DNA from: JAIVJM01 sp963816985
GTDB taxonomy: Bacteria > Acidobacteriota > Blastocatellia > Pyrinomonadales > Pyrinomonadaceae
Reading direction: 5' to 3'
Assembly: GCA_963816985.1 (NCBI GenBank)
Contig: CAWFMF010000004.1
Location: 1,736,001 to 1,800,000, forward strand
DNA: 64,000 nt
Shown in pieces: positions 7,170 through 14,297 of this stretch; within the stretch, counting starts at the first letter, position 1; every line of letters starts with the position of its first letter. A model generated the notes under the pieces. It searched no databases. It was not told where the DNA came from and saw only the letters and a list, made by a program, of their open reading frames with translations. Both the position numbers and the translations under genes were made by a program.

Positions 7170-8609
7170 ATGATGATTCGTCTCTCGTGTTTGCTGGTGC
7201 TCGTCTGCGTTCTGCCCGTGCTGTCCGTCGCACAAGACGGCTCAATATATCAGACTGATTTTACGGTCGAAGAATTTAAAGCACGAAGGGCGAAGGTGTT
7301 CGACGCCATCGGCGATAAAGCGTTGGCCGTCGTGCAGGGCGCGCCCTCCGTGAACGGCTTCAAGATTTTCCGCCAGTCTAATGAATTCTACTACCTCTGC
7401 GGCCTTGAGACCCCGCACTCGTATCTGCTTCTTGACGGTCGCACCCGGAAAACCACCCTCTACCTGCCGCACCGCGACGAGGCGCGCGAGAGGAATGAAG
7501 GCAAGCTTCTGACGGTGGAGGACGCGGAGCTGGTTAAAAAGTTGACCGGCGTTGAGGCCGTCATCGGAGTTGACCTCATGGGGCGAGATTGGATTCGGAC
7601 GCTCGTCAGAGTTCCGCCCCCGGTGCTTTTCACCCCGCTCAGCCCGGCGGAGGTCGGCACTGACAGCCGCGATGAATTGCTCGGCGGGATGGCGGGCACG
7701 CTCTCAGACCCTTGGGACGGACGCCCGTCGAGGGAAGGGCATTTCGTGCAGTTGCTTCGCTCCCGTTATCCGCAATTCGAAGTGCGCGACCTTTCCTCCA
7801 TCCTTGACGGTATGCGGATAATCAAAAGCCGGAGGGAGATTGAGCTTATCCGCCGCGCGTCGCAACTGGCCGGGCTCGGACTGGTCGAAGCCATGCGCAG
7901 CACCCGGCCCGGAGTCATCGAGTATCAGCTCGACGCCGCCGCCAGATATGTCTTTCAAATCAACGGCGCGCGGAGGGAAGCGTATTCCTCCATCACGGCT
8001 GGCGGAACCAACGCGTGGATGGGCCACTACTTCCGCAACGAGAGCGCACTTAAAGACGGCGACCTGGTGCTCATGGACTACGCGCCGGATTACCGCTATT
8101 ACACCAGCGACGTGACGAGGATGTGGCCCGTCAACGGCAAGTACACGGAGGGACAGCGCAAGTTATGCGAGTTCATCCTCGCATACCGAAACGCCCTCTT
8201 AAAGCGCATCCGTCCGGGCGCGAGCCCCGCGCGGATTATGGACGAGGCGGCGCAGGAGATGGGCGAGTACCTCGATAAGAATAAGTTCTCACAGCCGCAA
8301 TACGAGCGCGCCGCCAGAGAGGCTCTGAAGTTCAGGGGCCACCTTTCTCACCCGGTCGGGATGGCGGTGCATGATGTCGGAGGTTACAAAGACGGCGCAT
8401 TGAAGACAGGGACCGTCTTTTCCGTTGACCCCATGATGTGGGTTCCGGAGGAGAAGCTTTATGTGCGGATGGAGGACGTGGTAGTCGTCACGGAGAACGG
8501 CGTGGAGAACTTTACGGACTTCATCCCCGCGCGGCCCGAAGACATAGAGAAGGTCATGAGGGAAGAGGGCGTCTTGCAGAAGCTACCTCCCACCCCGGCA
8601 CCCCGGTAA
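7170..8609 (+). CDS. pepP: Secreted Xaa-Pro aminopeptidase (M24B)
   Basis: A 479-residue metallopeptidase that removes N-terminal residues before proline. It starts at MMIRLSCLLVLVCVLPVLS, a signal peptide, so this is an exported form. The N-terminal domain (IFRQSNEFYYLCGLE) and the pita-bread catalytic domain are complete. Metal ligands are visible in LVLMDYAPDY, YTSDVTRMW, HPVGMAVHDVGG, SVDPMMW and VRMEDVVVV (Asp, Asp, His, Glu/Asp, Glu pattern). I chose 7170 because GAGGTGG lies 7-14 bases before it and it gives a clean signal peptide; an upstream in-frame start at 7140 would bury the signal. It is the last host gene before the prophage. Confidence 0.9.
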   Translation: MMIRLSCLLVLVCVLPVLSVAQDGSIYQTDFTVEEFKARRAKVFDAIGDKALAVVQGAPSVNGFKIFRQSNEFYYLCGLETPHSYLLLDGRTRKTTLYLPHRDEARERNEGKLLTVEDAELVKKLTGVEAVIGVDLMGRDWIRTLVRVPPPVLFTPLSPAEVGTDSRDELLGGMAGTLSDPWDGRPSREGHFVQLLRSRYPQFEVRDLSSILDGMRIIKSRREIELIRRASQLAGLGLVEAMRSTRPGVIEYQLDAAARYVFQINGARREAYSSITAGGTNAWMGHYFRNESALKDGDLVLMDYAPDYRYYTSDVTRMWPVNGKYTEGQRKLCEFILAYRNALLKRIRPGASPARIMDEAAQEMGEYLDKNKFSQPQYERAAREALKFRGHLSHPVGMAVHDVGGYKDGALKTGTVFSVDPMMWVPEEKLYVRMEDVVVVTENGVENFTDFIPARPEDIEKVMREEGVLQKLPPTPAPR

Positions 8610-8651
8610 GACTTAGGCATTGACGGCACAACTGAACAATCAACACCGTCA

Positions 8652-8670
8652 GCGGATGCGCGTCATCCGC
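8652..8670. other. Candidate left prophage junction (14-bp direct repeat inside a 7-bp hairpin)
   Basis: CGGATGCGCGTCAT at 8653-8666 is repeated exactly at 46863-46876, which is the 3' end of the flanking M1-like gene. Here the sequence is also the left side of a small palindrome (GCGGATG-CGCGT-CATCCGC). If the 14-mer is the attachment core, excision would rejoin the aminopeptidase and M1-like genes as convergent neighbours. Confidence 0.4.
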
Positions 8671-8772
8671 ACTCATGGGGAGAACGAACAAGCGAGAAGA
8701 CGCGACAAGTCACAAATCAACCGAGGTTGCAGCCATCATACACGAAGCAAGAGGAGGCTCAATACACCCAAG

Positions 8773-9042
8773 ATGAGAGAAGAATCGTGCCAGAATCGTG
8801 CCACAAACAAGAAGCGGATAGGAAAGGGCCGAGGGCGGAAGGACGAACGCGACGAGACGGCGTCGGTTTCGCCGACACCATCACCCGCACCGAGCGAGCC
8901 CCTGAGCCCGCGACCGGGCACGCGGATGCTTGAAATGCCGCAGCCCATCGGCGACCCGGCGAGGCAGGCCGAGGAACTCATTGAGAGATTGAAGCGTGAG
9001 CAGAGGCCCCGTCCGTTGAAGGAGAGGCATGAAAGCGCCTAA
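8773..9042 (+). CDS. Hypothetical small prophage protein, doubtful
   Basis: From the ATG at 8773 the frame gives 89 residues: a basic N-terminus, a proline/serine-rich middle (SPTPSPAPSEPLSPRP) and a charged helical C-terminus (ARQAEELIERLKREQRP). AGGAGG lies 15 bases upstream, a long spacing. The C-terminal part looks like genuine coding sequence, while the N-terminal part overlaps the tandem integration repeat. No family recognised. The 8610-8772 stretch before it holds only the junction signals. Confidence 0.35.
   Translation: MREESCQNRATNKKRIGKGRGRKDERDETASVSPTPSPAPSEPLSPRPGTRMLEMPQPIGDPARQAEELIERLKREQRPRPLKERHESA
8783..8806 (+). repeat. Tandem AATCGTGCCA element, left copy
   Basis: AATCGTGCCA, then G, then AATCGTGCCACAA: two tandem units. 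The same 24 bases with one change recur in the same orientation at 46760-46783, inside the 3' end of the integrase gene. These are candidate integrase arm-binding sites or, alternatively, the attachment core itself. Confidence 0.6.
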
Positions 9043-9120
9043 AGAGCGCGGTTCCTTCCTGAGACTTACAAACTGAGGGTGACGCCAGAGCCTCAACCCG
9101 CCTCTCAGGTCAGAAGTTTT

Positions 9121-9318
9121 ATGAAAATCATCATCAAAGGAATTAAGTCGAGCACGCTGCACACCGTCCTTACTTTCGTCTGGGCGGCGCTGGCAATCCC
9201 GACGCTCTTTTGGTGGCGCGAGTCAATCCTCTGGGTGGCGTTTATGAGCCTCTACGCCAACATCGCGTCTCACTGGTCGGCGCGCGAGGCGGCGCAGGCG
9301 AAGGAGCAGGCCGAATGA
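9121..9318 (+). CDS. Small phage membrane protein, holin-like candidate
   Basis: A 65-residue protein with two hydrophobic segments (LHTVLTFVWAALAIPTLFWW and ILWVAFMSLYANIASHW) and a charged C-terminus. The MSLYANIASHWSAREAA ending resembles small membrane proteins encoded near the lysis genes of actinobacterial phages. A GTG at 9079 would add 14 residues. It overlaps the next gene by ATGA, so they are coupled. Confidence 0.55.
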   Translation: MKIIIKGIKSSTLHTVLTFVWAALAIPTLFWWRESILWVAFMSLYANIASHWSAREAAQAKEQAE

Positions 9319-9527
9319 GACTCACCACGAAAATCATTATGGGCGTGACGGGCACTCTCATCGCCTATGACCTCTATGCGGCTGCGACCCCTGAGAAGGG
9401 CGACACCATCTCCGAGGTCATCGCGCGGGAGGCGCGGCGGCGACCCGTCATCGCCCTCGGCTTAGGTGTCCTCCTCGGCCATTGGTTCTGGGCGCTGGAG
9501 CACGAGACATCCGGCGAGAAGAAGTGA
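9315..9527 (+). CDS. Second small phage membrane protein, holin-like candidate
   Basis: A 70-residue protein starting at the ATGA overlap (9315). An N-terminal hydrophobic stretch (IIMGVTGTLIAYDLYAA) is followed by GDTISEVIAREARRRPVIAL and a second hydrophobic segment ending LLGHWFWAL. The GDTISEVI...GHWFW pattern recalls the partner membrane proteins in phage lysis modules. It pairs with the upstream gene; a holin/antiholin pair is plausible but unproven, and no endolysin is adjacent. Confidence 0.55.
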   Translation: MRLTTKIIMGVTGTLIAYDLYAAATPEKGDTISEVIAREARRRPVIALGLGVLLGHWFWALEHETSGEKK

Positions 9528-9551
9528 GCGAGGGAGGTCTGTAAGCCCCCG

Positions 9552-10157
9552 GTGGTTTCCACGCAATCAACAACCCGGCAGAGTGACCGGCCCCGCGCCC
9601 TGGCCCCGCGCACGAAAAAGTGCGGCGGCAAGTGCGGGCGGACGCTGCCGCGTTCCTCGTTCGACATTCGCAGTAAGAGCAGGGACGGCCTCTTCCCGCT
9701 CTGCAAGGAGTGCCGCCGCGAGGCTCGCGGCCCGCGCGGGAAGGAAGGGCAACAGGCCCGCACGCTCGAAGCCGAACTGCGCAGGCTCGCGGAACTCTAC
9801 CGCACGCCCTCTCTGGCCGACGTCCTGACGCGCGCCGTCGCCGAGTTGAAGGAGATTGGGGCGAGCGGCACGGACTTCACCCGCCAGGTGCGCGCCGTCC
9901 GCCGGGCCATTGACGTACACGGATGCCGCCTCGTTGACGAGATAATGGAAGACGCGCAGCTCTCGCGTTGGGCGGTCAGCCGGGCGCTCCAGAAGTTGCT
10001 CGCGGAGAAAGCCATCGAGACCCGCGACGGCTTCACGCTCGACGACGCCGCCGAGGAGCCGGGACGCCCGCCCGTCGAATACCACCCCGCCCACTACCCG
10101 CGCGGAGAAGACTTCTCATACACGCTCCGCCGCGCCGTTGACGACGACCTGCTCTGA
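9552..10157 (+). CDS. Phage zinc-finger / winged-helix DNA-binding protein
   Basis: A 201-residue protein beginning at GTG 9552. Residues about 22-56 hold a zinc-finger pattern CGGKCGRTLPRSSF...LCKECRREAR, as in phage HNH-like or endonuclease-VII-like recombination zinc fingers, but without the HNH residues. Residues about 115-170 look like a winged helix (LVDEIMEDAQLSRWAVSRALQKLLAEKAIE). It is probably a DNA-binding regulator or packaging accessory factor. Located at the left end before the packaging genes. Confidence 0.5.
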   Translation: MVSTQSTTRQSDRPRALAPRTKKCGGKCGRTLPRSSFDIRSKSRDGLFPLCKECRREARGPRGKEGQQARTLEAELRRLAELYRTPSLADVLTRAVAELKEIGASGTDFTRQVRAVRRAIDVHGCRLVDEIMEDAQLSRWAVSRALQKLLAEKAIETRDGFTLDDAAEEPGRPPVEYHPAHYPRGEDFSYTLRRAVDDDLL

Positions 10158-10238
10158 AACCCGCCCGCAAAATAAACGCCCACCTCTGCCTTAATCTCTG
10201 GCCGTGGAACCGAAATTAAGCGGGGTAGCCTCACGGCA

Positions 10239-10652
10239 ATGGCAGACAATCAAGAACGGACGCTGACGATGCTTAGAGACTTGGAAACCCGCGTCATCTT
10301 ACTGGAGAACGAGAAGGACGATGCGATTCCCGGCCCGCGTGTCGAGCTGTTCGTCGCGCGGCTAGTGGAGCCCATCAAAGCGTCGGTGACGGGCATCGAG
10401 CGTTCAATCGAGCGGCTGGCCTCCGAGGGGCAGAGGACGGCGAAGGACGCCCGCGAGTTATATGACAGCTACAAGGAGATGCTCAAAAAAGAGCAGGCCC
10501 GGAAAGACAAGGAAGCCGAAGATAAGACCGTCGCGGCGACGCTCAAGCGGTGGGGGGCGGTCGCCGGGGCCGTCGGCGGCATCTGGTTCGCCTTCCGCAT
10601 CGCGGGCACTCTTCTCGAAGCCTACCTGAAAGCCCACGGGTTCACCCAATGA
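10239..10652 (+). CDS. Coiled-coil phage protein with C-terminal membrane helix
   Basis: A 137-residue protein. Residues 5-95 are charged and heptad-like (LRDLETRVILLENEKDD, IERSIERLASEGQR, LKKEQARKDKEAEDK). Residues about 105-130 form one membrane segment (WGAVAGAVGGIWFAFRIAGTLL). Tail-anchored coiled-coil proteins of this kind occur near phage lysis genes; no enzyme motif is seen. It overlaps the receiver-domain gene by ATGA. Confidence 0.5.
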   Translation: MADNQERTLTMLRDLETRVILLENEKDDAIPGPRVELFVARLVEPIKASVTGIERSIERLASEGQRTAKDARELYDSYKEMLKKEQARKDKEAEDKTVAATLKRWGAVAGAVGGIWFAFRIAGTLLEAYLKAHGFTQ

Positions 10653-11032
10653 ACAAACGCATTCTGGTCGTCGAGGACAAAGGCGACATAGCCGAGATGT
10701 TCGCGGCCTTCCTGCAATCCCACGGCTACGACGCGGAGATAGCCCTCGCCCCGGATGAAGGTCTGAGACTCGCGGCGGGGCATCGTTACGACCTGATTAT
10801 GCTCGACCTGATGATGCCGGGAATGAACGGCCTCGACTTCGCCGAAGGGGTGAGAGGGCACGACGGCTTGACGCCAATTCTCATGGTCACGGGGAGAGAC
10901 GACGACGGTCTTGTGAAGCGGGTGGCTCACATGGCCGGGATCAACGACGTGCTGTTTAAGCCCGTCGAGCCGGTCGCGCTGCTCGAACGGGTGAGAAGTC
11001 TGACGGAGACACGGGCCGATGGCACAGATTGA
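10649..11032 (+). CDS. Stand-alone response-regulator receiver domain
   Basis: A 127-residue protein that is a single CheY-like receiver. It shows the acidic pocket VVEDKGD, the phosphorylation site in LIMLDLMMPGMNG, the switch threonine in ILMVTGRDD and the invariant lysine in DVLFKPVEP. There is no output domain. It is embedded in a phage operon: its ATG overlaps the previous stop and its end overlaps the next start. It could intercept host phosphorelay signals, but no kinase is nearby. A gene of this type is unusual between lysis-type and structural phage genes. Confidence 0.85.
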   Translation: MNKRILVVEDKGDIAEMFAAFLQSHGYDAEIALAPDEGLRLAAGHRYDLIMLDLMMPGMNGLDFAEGVRGHDGLTPILMVTGRDDDGLVKRVAHMAGINDVLFKPVEPVALLERVRSLTETRADGTD

Positions 11033-11594
11033 AATCTCAGGTGACATAGCGGCGCTCACGAGCCTCCCGCGCCAGCTCAACTACGCCGCCGCCGTGACGC
11101 TCACGCGCGTGGCGAAGGAGGGGCAGTCCGCCTCCATCCGCGCCATCAAGGGAACCTTCACGACTCGCGGCGATTGGTATCAGCCCGCCAGCATCTTCGG
11201 CGTGCGGGTGAGACCCGCCACGAAGGACAGCCTCGAAGCCGAGGTCGGCACGCGCGCCCACTGGCTCGCCCTTCACGAGACGGGCGGCGTCAAGAGGCCG
11301 CGCGGGCAGTACCTCGCCATCCCGACCGCCGCCGCGCGCCGGGCGAACAATCAGTCGGTCTCACGCTCGCGCCGCCCGCGCAACGCGCGCCGCACGTTCG
11401 TCGCCGAGACGCGCTCCGGCCCCGTCGTCTTCGAGCGCACGGGCGGCGGGATTCAGGCCCTTTACTTCCTCGAACCCCGCGCGGTTATTCGTAAGCGGTC
11501 GGTGGTGATTGAGCCCGTGACGCAGGTCGTTGACAACCGCTTCGGGGCTATCTTCGCCCGCGCCCTTGACGAAGCATTGGAGACCGCGAAATGA
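11019..11594 (+). CDS. Phage virion protein, gp10/gpZ-like tail completion candidate
   Basis: A 191-residue protein. The N-terminal helix region (LPRQLNYAAAVTLTRVAKEGQSASIRAIKGTF) and the TRAHWLALHETGGVKRPRG segment resemble minor tail protein Z / HK97-gp10-type proteins, which have an aromatic-rich HETG region around the tail completion fold. The central part is Arg-rich (SVSRSRRPRNARR). It lies upstream of the terminase, away from the other tail genes, so the assignment is tentative. It overlaps both neighbours. Confidence 0.4.
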   Translation: MAQIEISGDIAALTSLPRQLNYAAAVTLTRVAKEGQSASIRAIKGTFTTRGDWYQPASIFGVRVRPATKDSLEAEVGTRAHWLALHETGGVKRPRGQYLAIPTAAARRANNQSVSRSRRPRNARRTFVAETRSGPVVFERTGGGIQALYFLEPRAVIRKRSVVIEPVTQVVDNRFGAIFARALDEALETAK

Positions 11595-12184
11595 GCAGAG
11601 CGCCCAAGAAGATTCGAGGTCTCAAAGACCTCGTGCCTGACGACAAGAACGCCAACCGGGGCACGGAGCGCGGGCGCGAGATGATCGGCGAGTCGCTGCG
11701 CAGGTTCGGGGCCGGGCGCTCCGTCCTCGTTGACCGCAAGGGCAAGCTCATCGCCGGGAACAAGACCGTCGAGAACGCCGCCGCCGCCGGACTCAAGAAC
11801 GTGATAGTCGTGCCGACCGACGGCACGCAGCTCGTCGTCGTCCAGCGCACCGACCTCGACATGGACGCCGACCCGCGCGCCAGAGAGATGGCCGTCGCCG
11901 ACAACCGCTCGGCGGAGGTCAACCTTGAGTGGGACGAAGAGGCGCTGGCGCAGTTGCGCGAAGAGGGTTGCGAGTTGGAAGAGTTTTTCAACGAAGAGGA
12001 AATGGAAGGCATCCTCTCCAAGCTCGAAGAGGCGGCGGGGCCGCTCCCGCCTCGCGGAAGCAACGGCTTCAACTATACGGAGAAGTTCGGGGTCATCGTC
12101 ATCTGCGCGGACGAGGCCGAACAGAAGAAGGTTTACGAGAAACTGACGAAGGGCGGCTATACGTGCCGCGTGGTGGTCGCTTAG
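11591..12184 (+). CDS. ParB-like nuclease-domain protein
   Basis: A 197-residue protein. Residues about 8-95 carry the phage ParB/Srx-like domain: LVPDDKNANRG, then GRSVLVDRKGKLIAGNKTVENA, where GNKT takes the place of the GERR motif of plasmid ParB. An acidic linker (DEEALAQLREEGCELEEFFNEEE) leads to a short C-terminal beta-alpha domain (FGVIVICADEAEQKKVYEKL). Such proteins occur next to packaging or DNA-modification genes in phages. The stop codon is immediately followed by the ABC-GNAT gene. Confidence 0.75.
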   Translation: MSRAPKKIRGLKDLVPDDKNANRGTERGREMIGESLRRFGAGRSVLVDRKGKLIAGNKTVENAAAAGLKNVIVVPTDGTQLVVVQRTDLDMDADPRAREMAVADNRSAEVNLEWDEEALAQLREEGCELEEFFNEEEMEGILSKLEEAAGPLPPRGSNGFNYTEKFGVIVICADEAEQKKVYEKLTKGGYTCRVVVA

Positions 12185-13318
12185 ATGCTGCTTCAAGTTC
12201 GCAACTCATGCTCAGACTTCGACTCGTACCGGGCGGCGCGCGTCAAGAGCCTCTTCAACGCGGAGTCGGGCTGTAACTTCTCGCTCGACGCGGAACTGCC
12301 CGTTGACGACGCCGGGTGGAAGCTCGGCCTCATCGTCGGCCCTTCGGGGTCGGGGAAGACGAGTCTGGGGCGTCAGTTCTGGGGCGAGGAGGCTTTCTAC
12401 CGGCCCGAAGGAAAATGGCGGGGCGACGCGCCTATCGTTGACGAGATAGCCCCGGACGGCGACTTCAACGCCGTGACGGGCGCTCTGGCCGCCGTGGGCC
12501 TCGGCAACGTCCCTTCGTGGCTCAGGCCGTACACCGTGCTCTCGAACGGCGAGAGGTTCCGCGCCGACCTCGCACGCGTCATCGCCGAGGCCCCTGAGCG
12601 CGTCGTGATAGACGAGTTCACTTCGGTCGTGGACAGGCAGATCGCAAAGTTCGGGGCTCTGGCCTTCCAGAAGTCTTGGCGGCGCACGAAAGGCCAGTGC
12701 GTCCTGCTCTCCTGTCACTACGACATCATCGAGTGGGTCGAGCCGGATTGGGTCTTCGACACCGCGACGGGCAAGTACGCCGGGAGGGGTCTTTGGCGAC
12801 GCCCGAAATTTAAGCTCGAAGTTTGGCAGACGGACGGGAGTTACTGGCCGATGTTTGAGCCGCATCACTATCTGAAACTGCCCCGCATGGTCGCGCCGAC
12901 CTACTACGTCGGGGCCGTGGAGGGCGAGGCGGTCGCGCACCTCTGCTTTGCGCCGAGGCCGGGTCTCAGGGAGGCGCGGGCGTGCCGGATGGTGGTGCTT
13001 CCTGAGTGGCAGGGCGCGGGCGTCGGGATGAGGTTCCTGAATGAGCTGTGCGCGATGTGGCTGCGCGGCGAGAACCCTTACGACCGGAAACTGTCAACGC
13101 TCTTTCACACCTCGCACCCCGGCCTCTGCGCGGGACTCCGGCGCGACCCGAAGTGGACGCAGGTGAGCGCCAACCTCTACGGCGGGCACAGGGGCCGGAG
13201 CATGAAGAGCATTAACACGAGCGCGAAGAAGAGCGGAGCCACGCCGCCCGGCTCTGCTGGCTACGGCGGACACTTCCGCGCCGTGCAGGGCTTCCGCTAC
13301 GTGGGGGCGAATAATTGA
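12185..13318 (+). CDS. ABC-type ATPase fused to a GNAT acetyltransferase-like domain
   Basis: A 377-residue two-domain soluble protein. Residues 45-200 form an ABC ATPase with Walker A GPSGSGKTS (52-60), signature-like LSNGERFRADLARVI (119-133), Walker B RVVIDEFTSVVD (139-150) and the H-loop CHYD (177-180). Residues about 225-340 form a GNAT domain with the acyl-CoA loop PEWQGAGVGMRF (around 273-284). There are no membrane helices, so it is not a transporter. It lies between ParB-like and formyltransferase genes with 0-4 base overlaps. The trio suggests nucleotide/base modification or a nucleic-acid-directed activity (inference). Confidence 0.75.
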   Translation: MLLQVRNSCSDFDSYRAARVKSLFNAESGCNFSLDAELPVDDAGWKLGLIVGPSGSGKTSLGRQFWGEEAFYRPEGKWRGDAPIVDEIAPDGDFNAVTGALAAVGLGNVPSWLRPYTVLSNGERFRADLARVIAEAPERVVIDEFTSVVDRQIAKFGALAFQKSWRRTKGQCVLLSCHYDIIEWVEPDWVFDTATGKYAGRGLWRRPKFKLEVWQTDGSYWPMFEPHHYLKLPRMVAPTYYVGAVEGEAVAHLCFAPRPGLREARACRMVVLPEWQGAGVGMRFLNELCAMWLRGENPYDRKLSTLFHTSHPGLCAGLRRDPKWTQVSANLYGGHRGRSMKSINTSAKKSGATPPGSAGYGGHFRAVQGFRYVGANN

Positions 13319-13800
13319 TAGTCAAGGTTATAGGCGACGAGAAGGCGACCATCGTGCGCGAGGCCCGCGCGCTCGTGCGAGAGCTCGGCCACGTCGAGAC
13401 GCACGGCTCGAACTCCGCCGACCTCATCGTGGCCCCGCTACTCCGGCACAGGATAGGCGCTCACGACATCGAGCAGACGCGCCACGGGGCGCTCGTCTTC
13501 CACCCTAGCTTGCTGCCGCGTCACCGGGGGGCTGACGCCATCAAAGCGGCCTTCCGCGCCGGGGAGACTTACACGGGCACGACGTGGTTCTGGGCCAACG
13601 GTCGCTTCGACGCCGGAGACATTTGCGAGCAGGAGGTTTTAGAGATCGTCGCGGGCGAGCGGCCCCGCGAGTTCTACGAGAGGGCCGTCATCCCCTCGGC
13701 GCTCAAGCTGCTCCGGCACGCCCTTGACGATTTGAGCCGGGGGCACGTCAGGCGCAGGCCGCAGCGCGAAGAGGCGGCGACATACGAAGGGAGGGCGTGA
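13315..13800 (+). CDS. Formyltransferase-family protein, reduced and with an altered active site
   Basis: A 161-residue protein homologous to the formyl-transferase N domain (GART/FMT/ArnA). It has VFHPSLLPRHRGADAI (61-76) and FDAGDI (98-103). In active enzymes the triad is Asn-x-His plus Asp; here His63 and Asp99 are present but the Asn position is Val61. It is shorter than FMT and lacks the C-terminal tRNA-binding domain. TTG start at 13315 overlaps the ABC-GNAT stop. It probably transfers a one-carbon group to a small amine or modified base, or has lost catalysis. Confidence 0.75.
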   Translation: MIVKVIGDEKATIVREARALVRELGHVETHGSNSADLIVAPLLRHRIGAHDIEQTRHGALVFHPSLLPRHRGADAIKAAFRAGETYTGTTWFWANGRFDAGDICEQEVLEIVAGERPREFYERAVIPSALKLLRHALDDLSRGHVRRRPQREEAATYEGRA

Positions 13801-14297
13801 TGGCCGCGTCGAAGAAAAAGAAGCTGCTGAACACCTCCGAGGTCGCAAAGGCGGCGGGCGTCAATCGCGCGACGGCGCGGCAGCGCCTTGAGAGTAAGGG
13901 AGTGCAGCCGAGAGAGGAGAAGGCGAAAGAGAAGCTCTACGACGCGGACGAGGCGCTTGCCGCCGTGAGCGGCGGCGAGGGGGTCACGGGCCTGCGTAGA
14001 GCGCAGACGATGAAGACGGCGGCGGAGGCGGGCCGGGCTAATCTCAAGTACAAAAAAGAGAAGGGGGAACTCGTTCCGATTCAGGATGTCCGCAGCGACA
14101 TTCAGGCGATTGCGAGCCGGATTCATTCGCACTTTATGACGAGGGCGGCCACGCTCGCGCCGAAGCTACGCGGGCAGAAGGTTGACCGGATAGAGGCGAT
14201 TCTCAAGCAGGACGCCGAGCAGTTTTTCAGCGCGTTAAAAGCCGAGCATGAAAGGTATCTCAGTGAGCCCCGCGCCGAAGACGAAAGTAGTCTCTGA
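13800..14297 (+). CDS. Terminase small subunit (Nu1-like)
   Basis: A 165-residue protein. The N-terminal helix-turn-helix (LLNTSEVAKAAGVNRATARQRLESKG) is the Nu1-type winged helix that recognises the packaging site. The middle (RRAQTMKTAAEAGRANLKYKKEKGELVP) is the typical spacer, followed by IASRIHSHFMTRAATLAPKLRG, which is characteristic of Nu1/DUF1441 proteins. GGGAGG 6 bases before the ATG at 13800 decides the start; a GTG one codon earlier is also in frame. It overlaps the large subunit by 50 bases. Confidence 0.85.
   Translation: MAASKKKKLLNTSEVAKAAGVNRATARQRLESKGVQPREEKAKEKLYDADEALAAVSGGEGVTGLRRAQTMKTAAEAGRANLKYKKEKGELVPIQDVRSDIQAIASRIHSHFMTRAATLAPKLRGQKVDRIEAILKQDAEQFFSALKAEHERYLSEPRAEDESSL

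Noticed and set aside
8610..8772. Short ORF MGRTNKREDATSHKS... at 8676-8775 as a gene
   Set aside because: 33 codons, no ribosome site or homology, and located at the prophage junction.
9121..10652. A complete lysis cassette with endolysin
   Set aside because: Small membrane proteins are there, but I found no lysozyme, amidase or other endolysin signature next to them; the only peptidase is the tail NlpC/P60.
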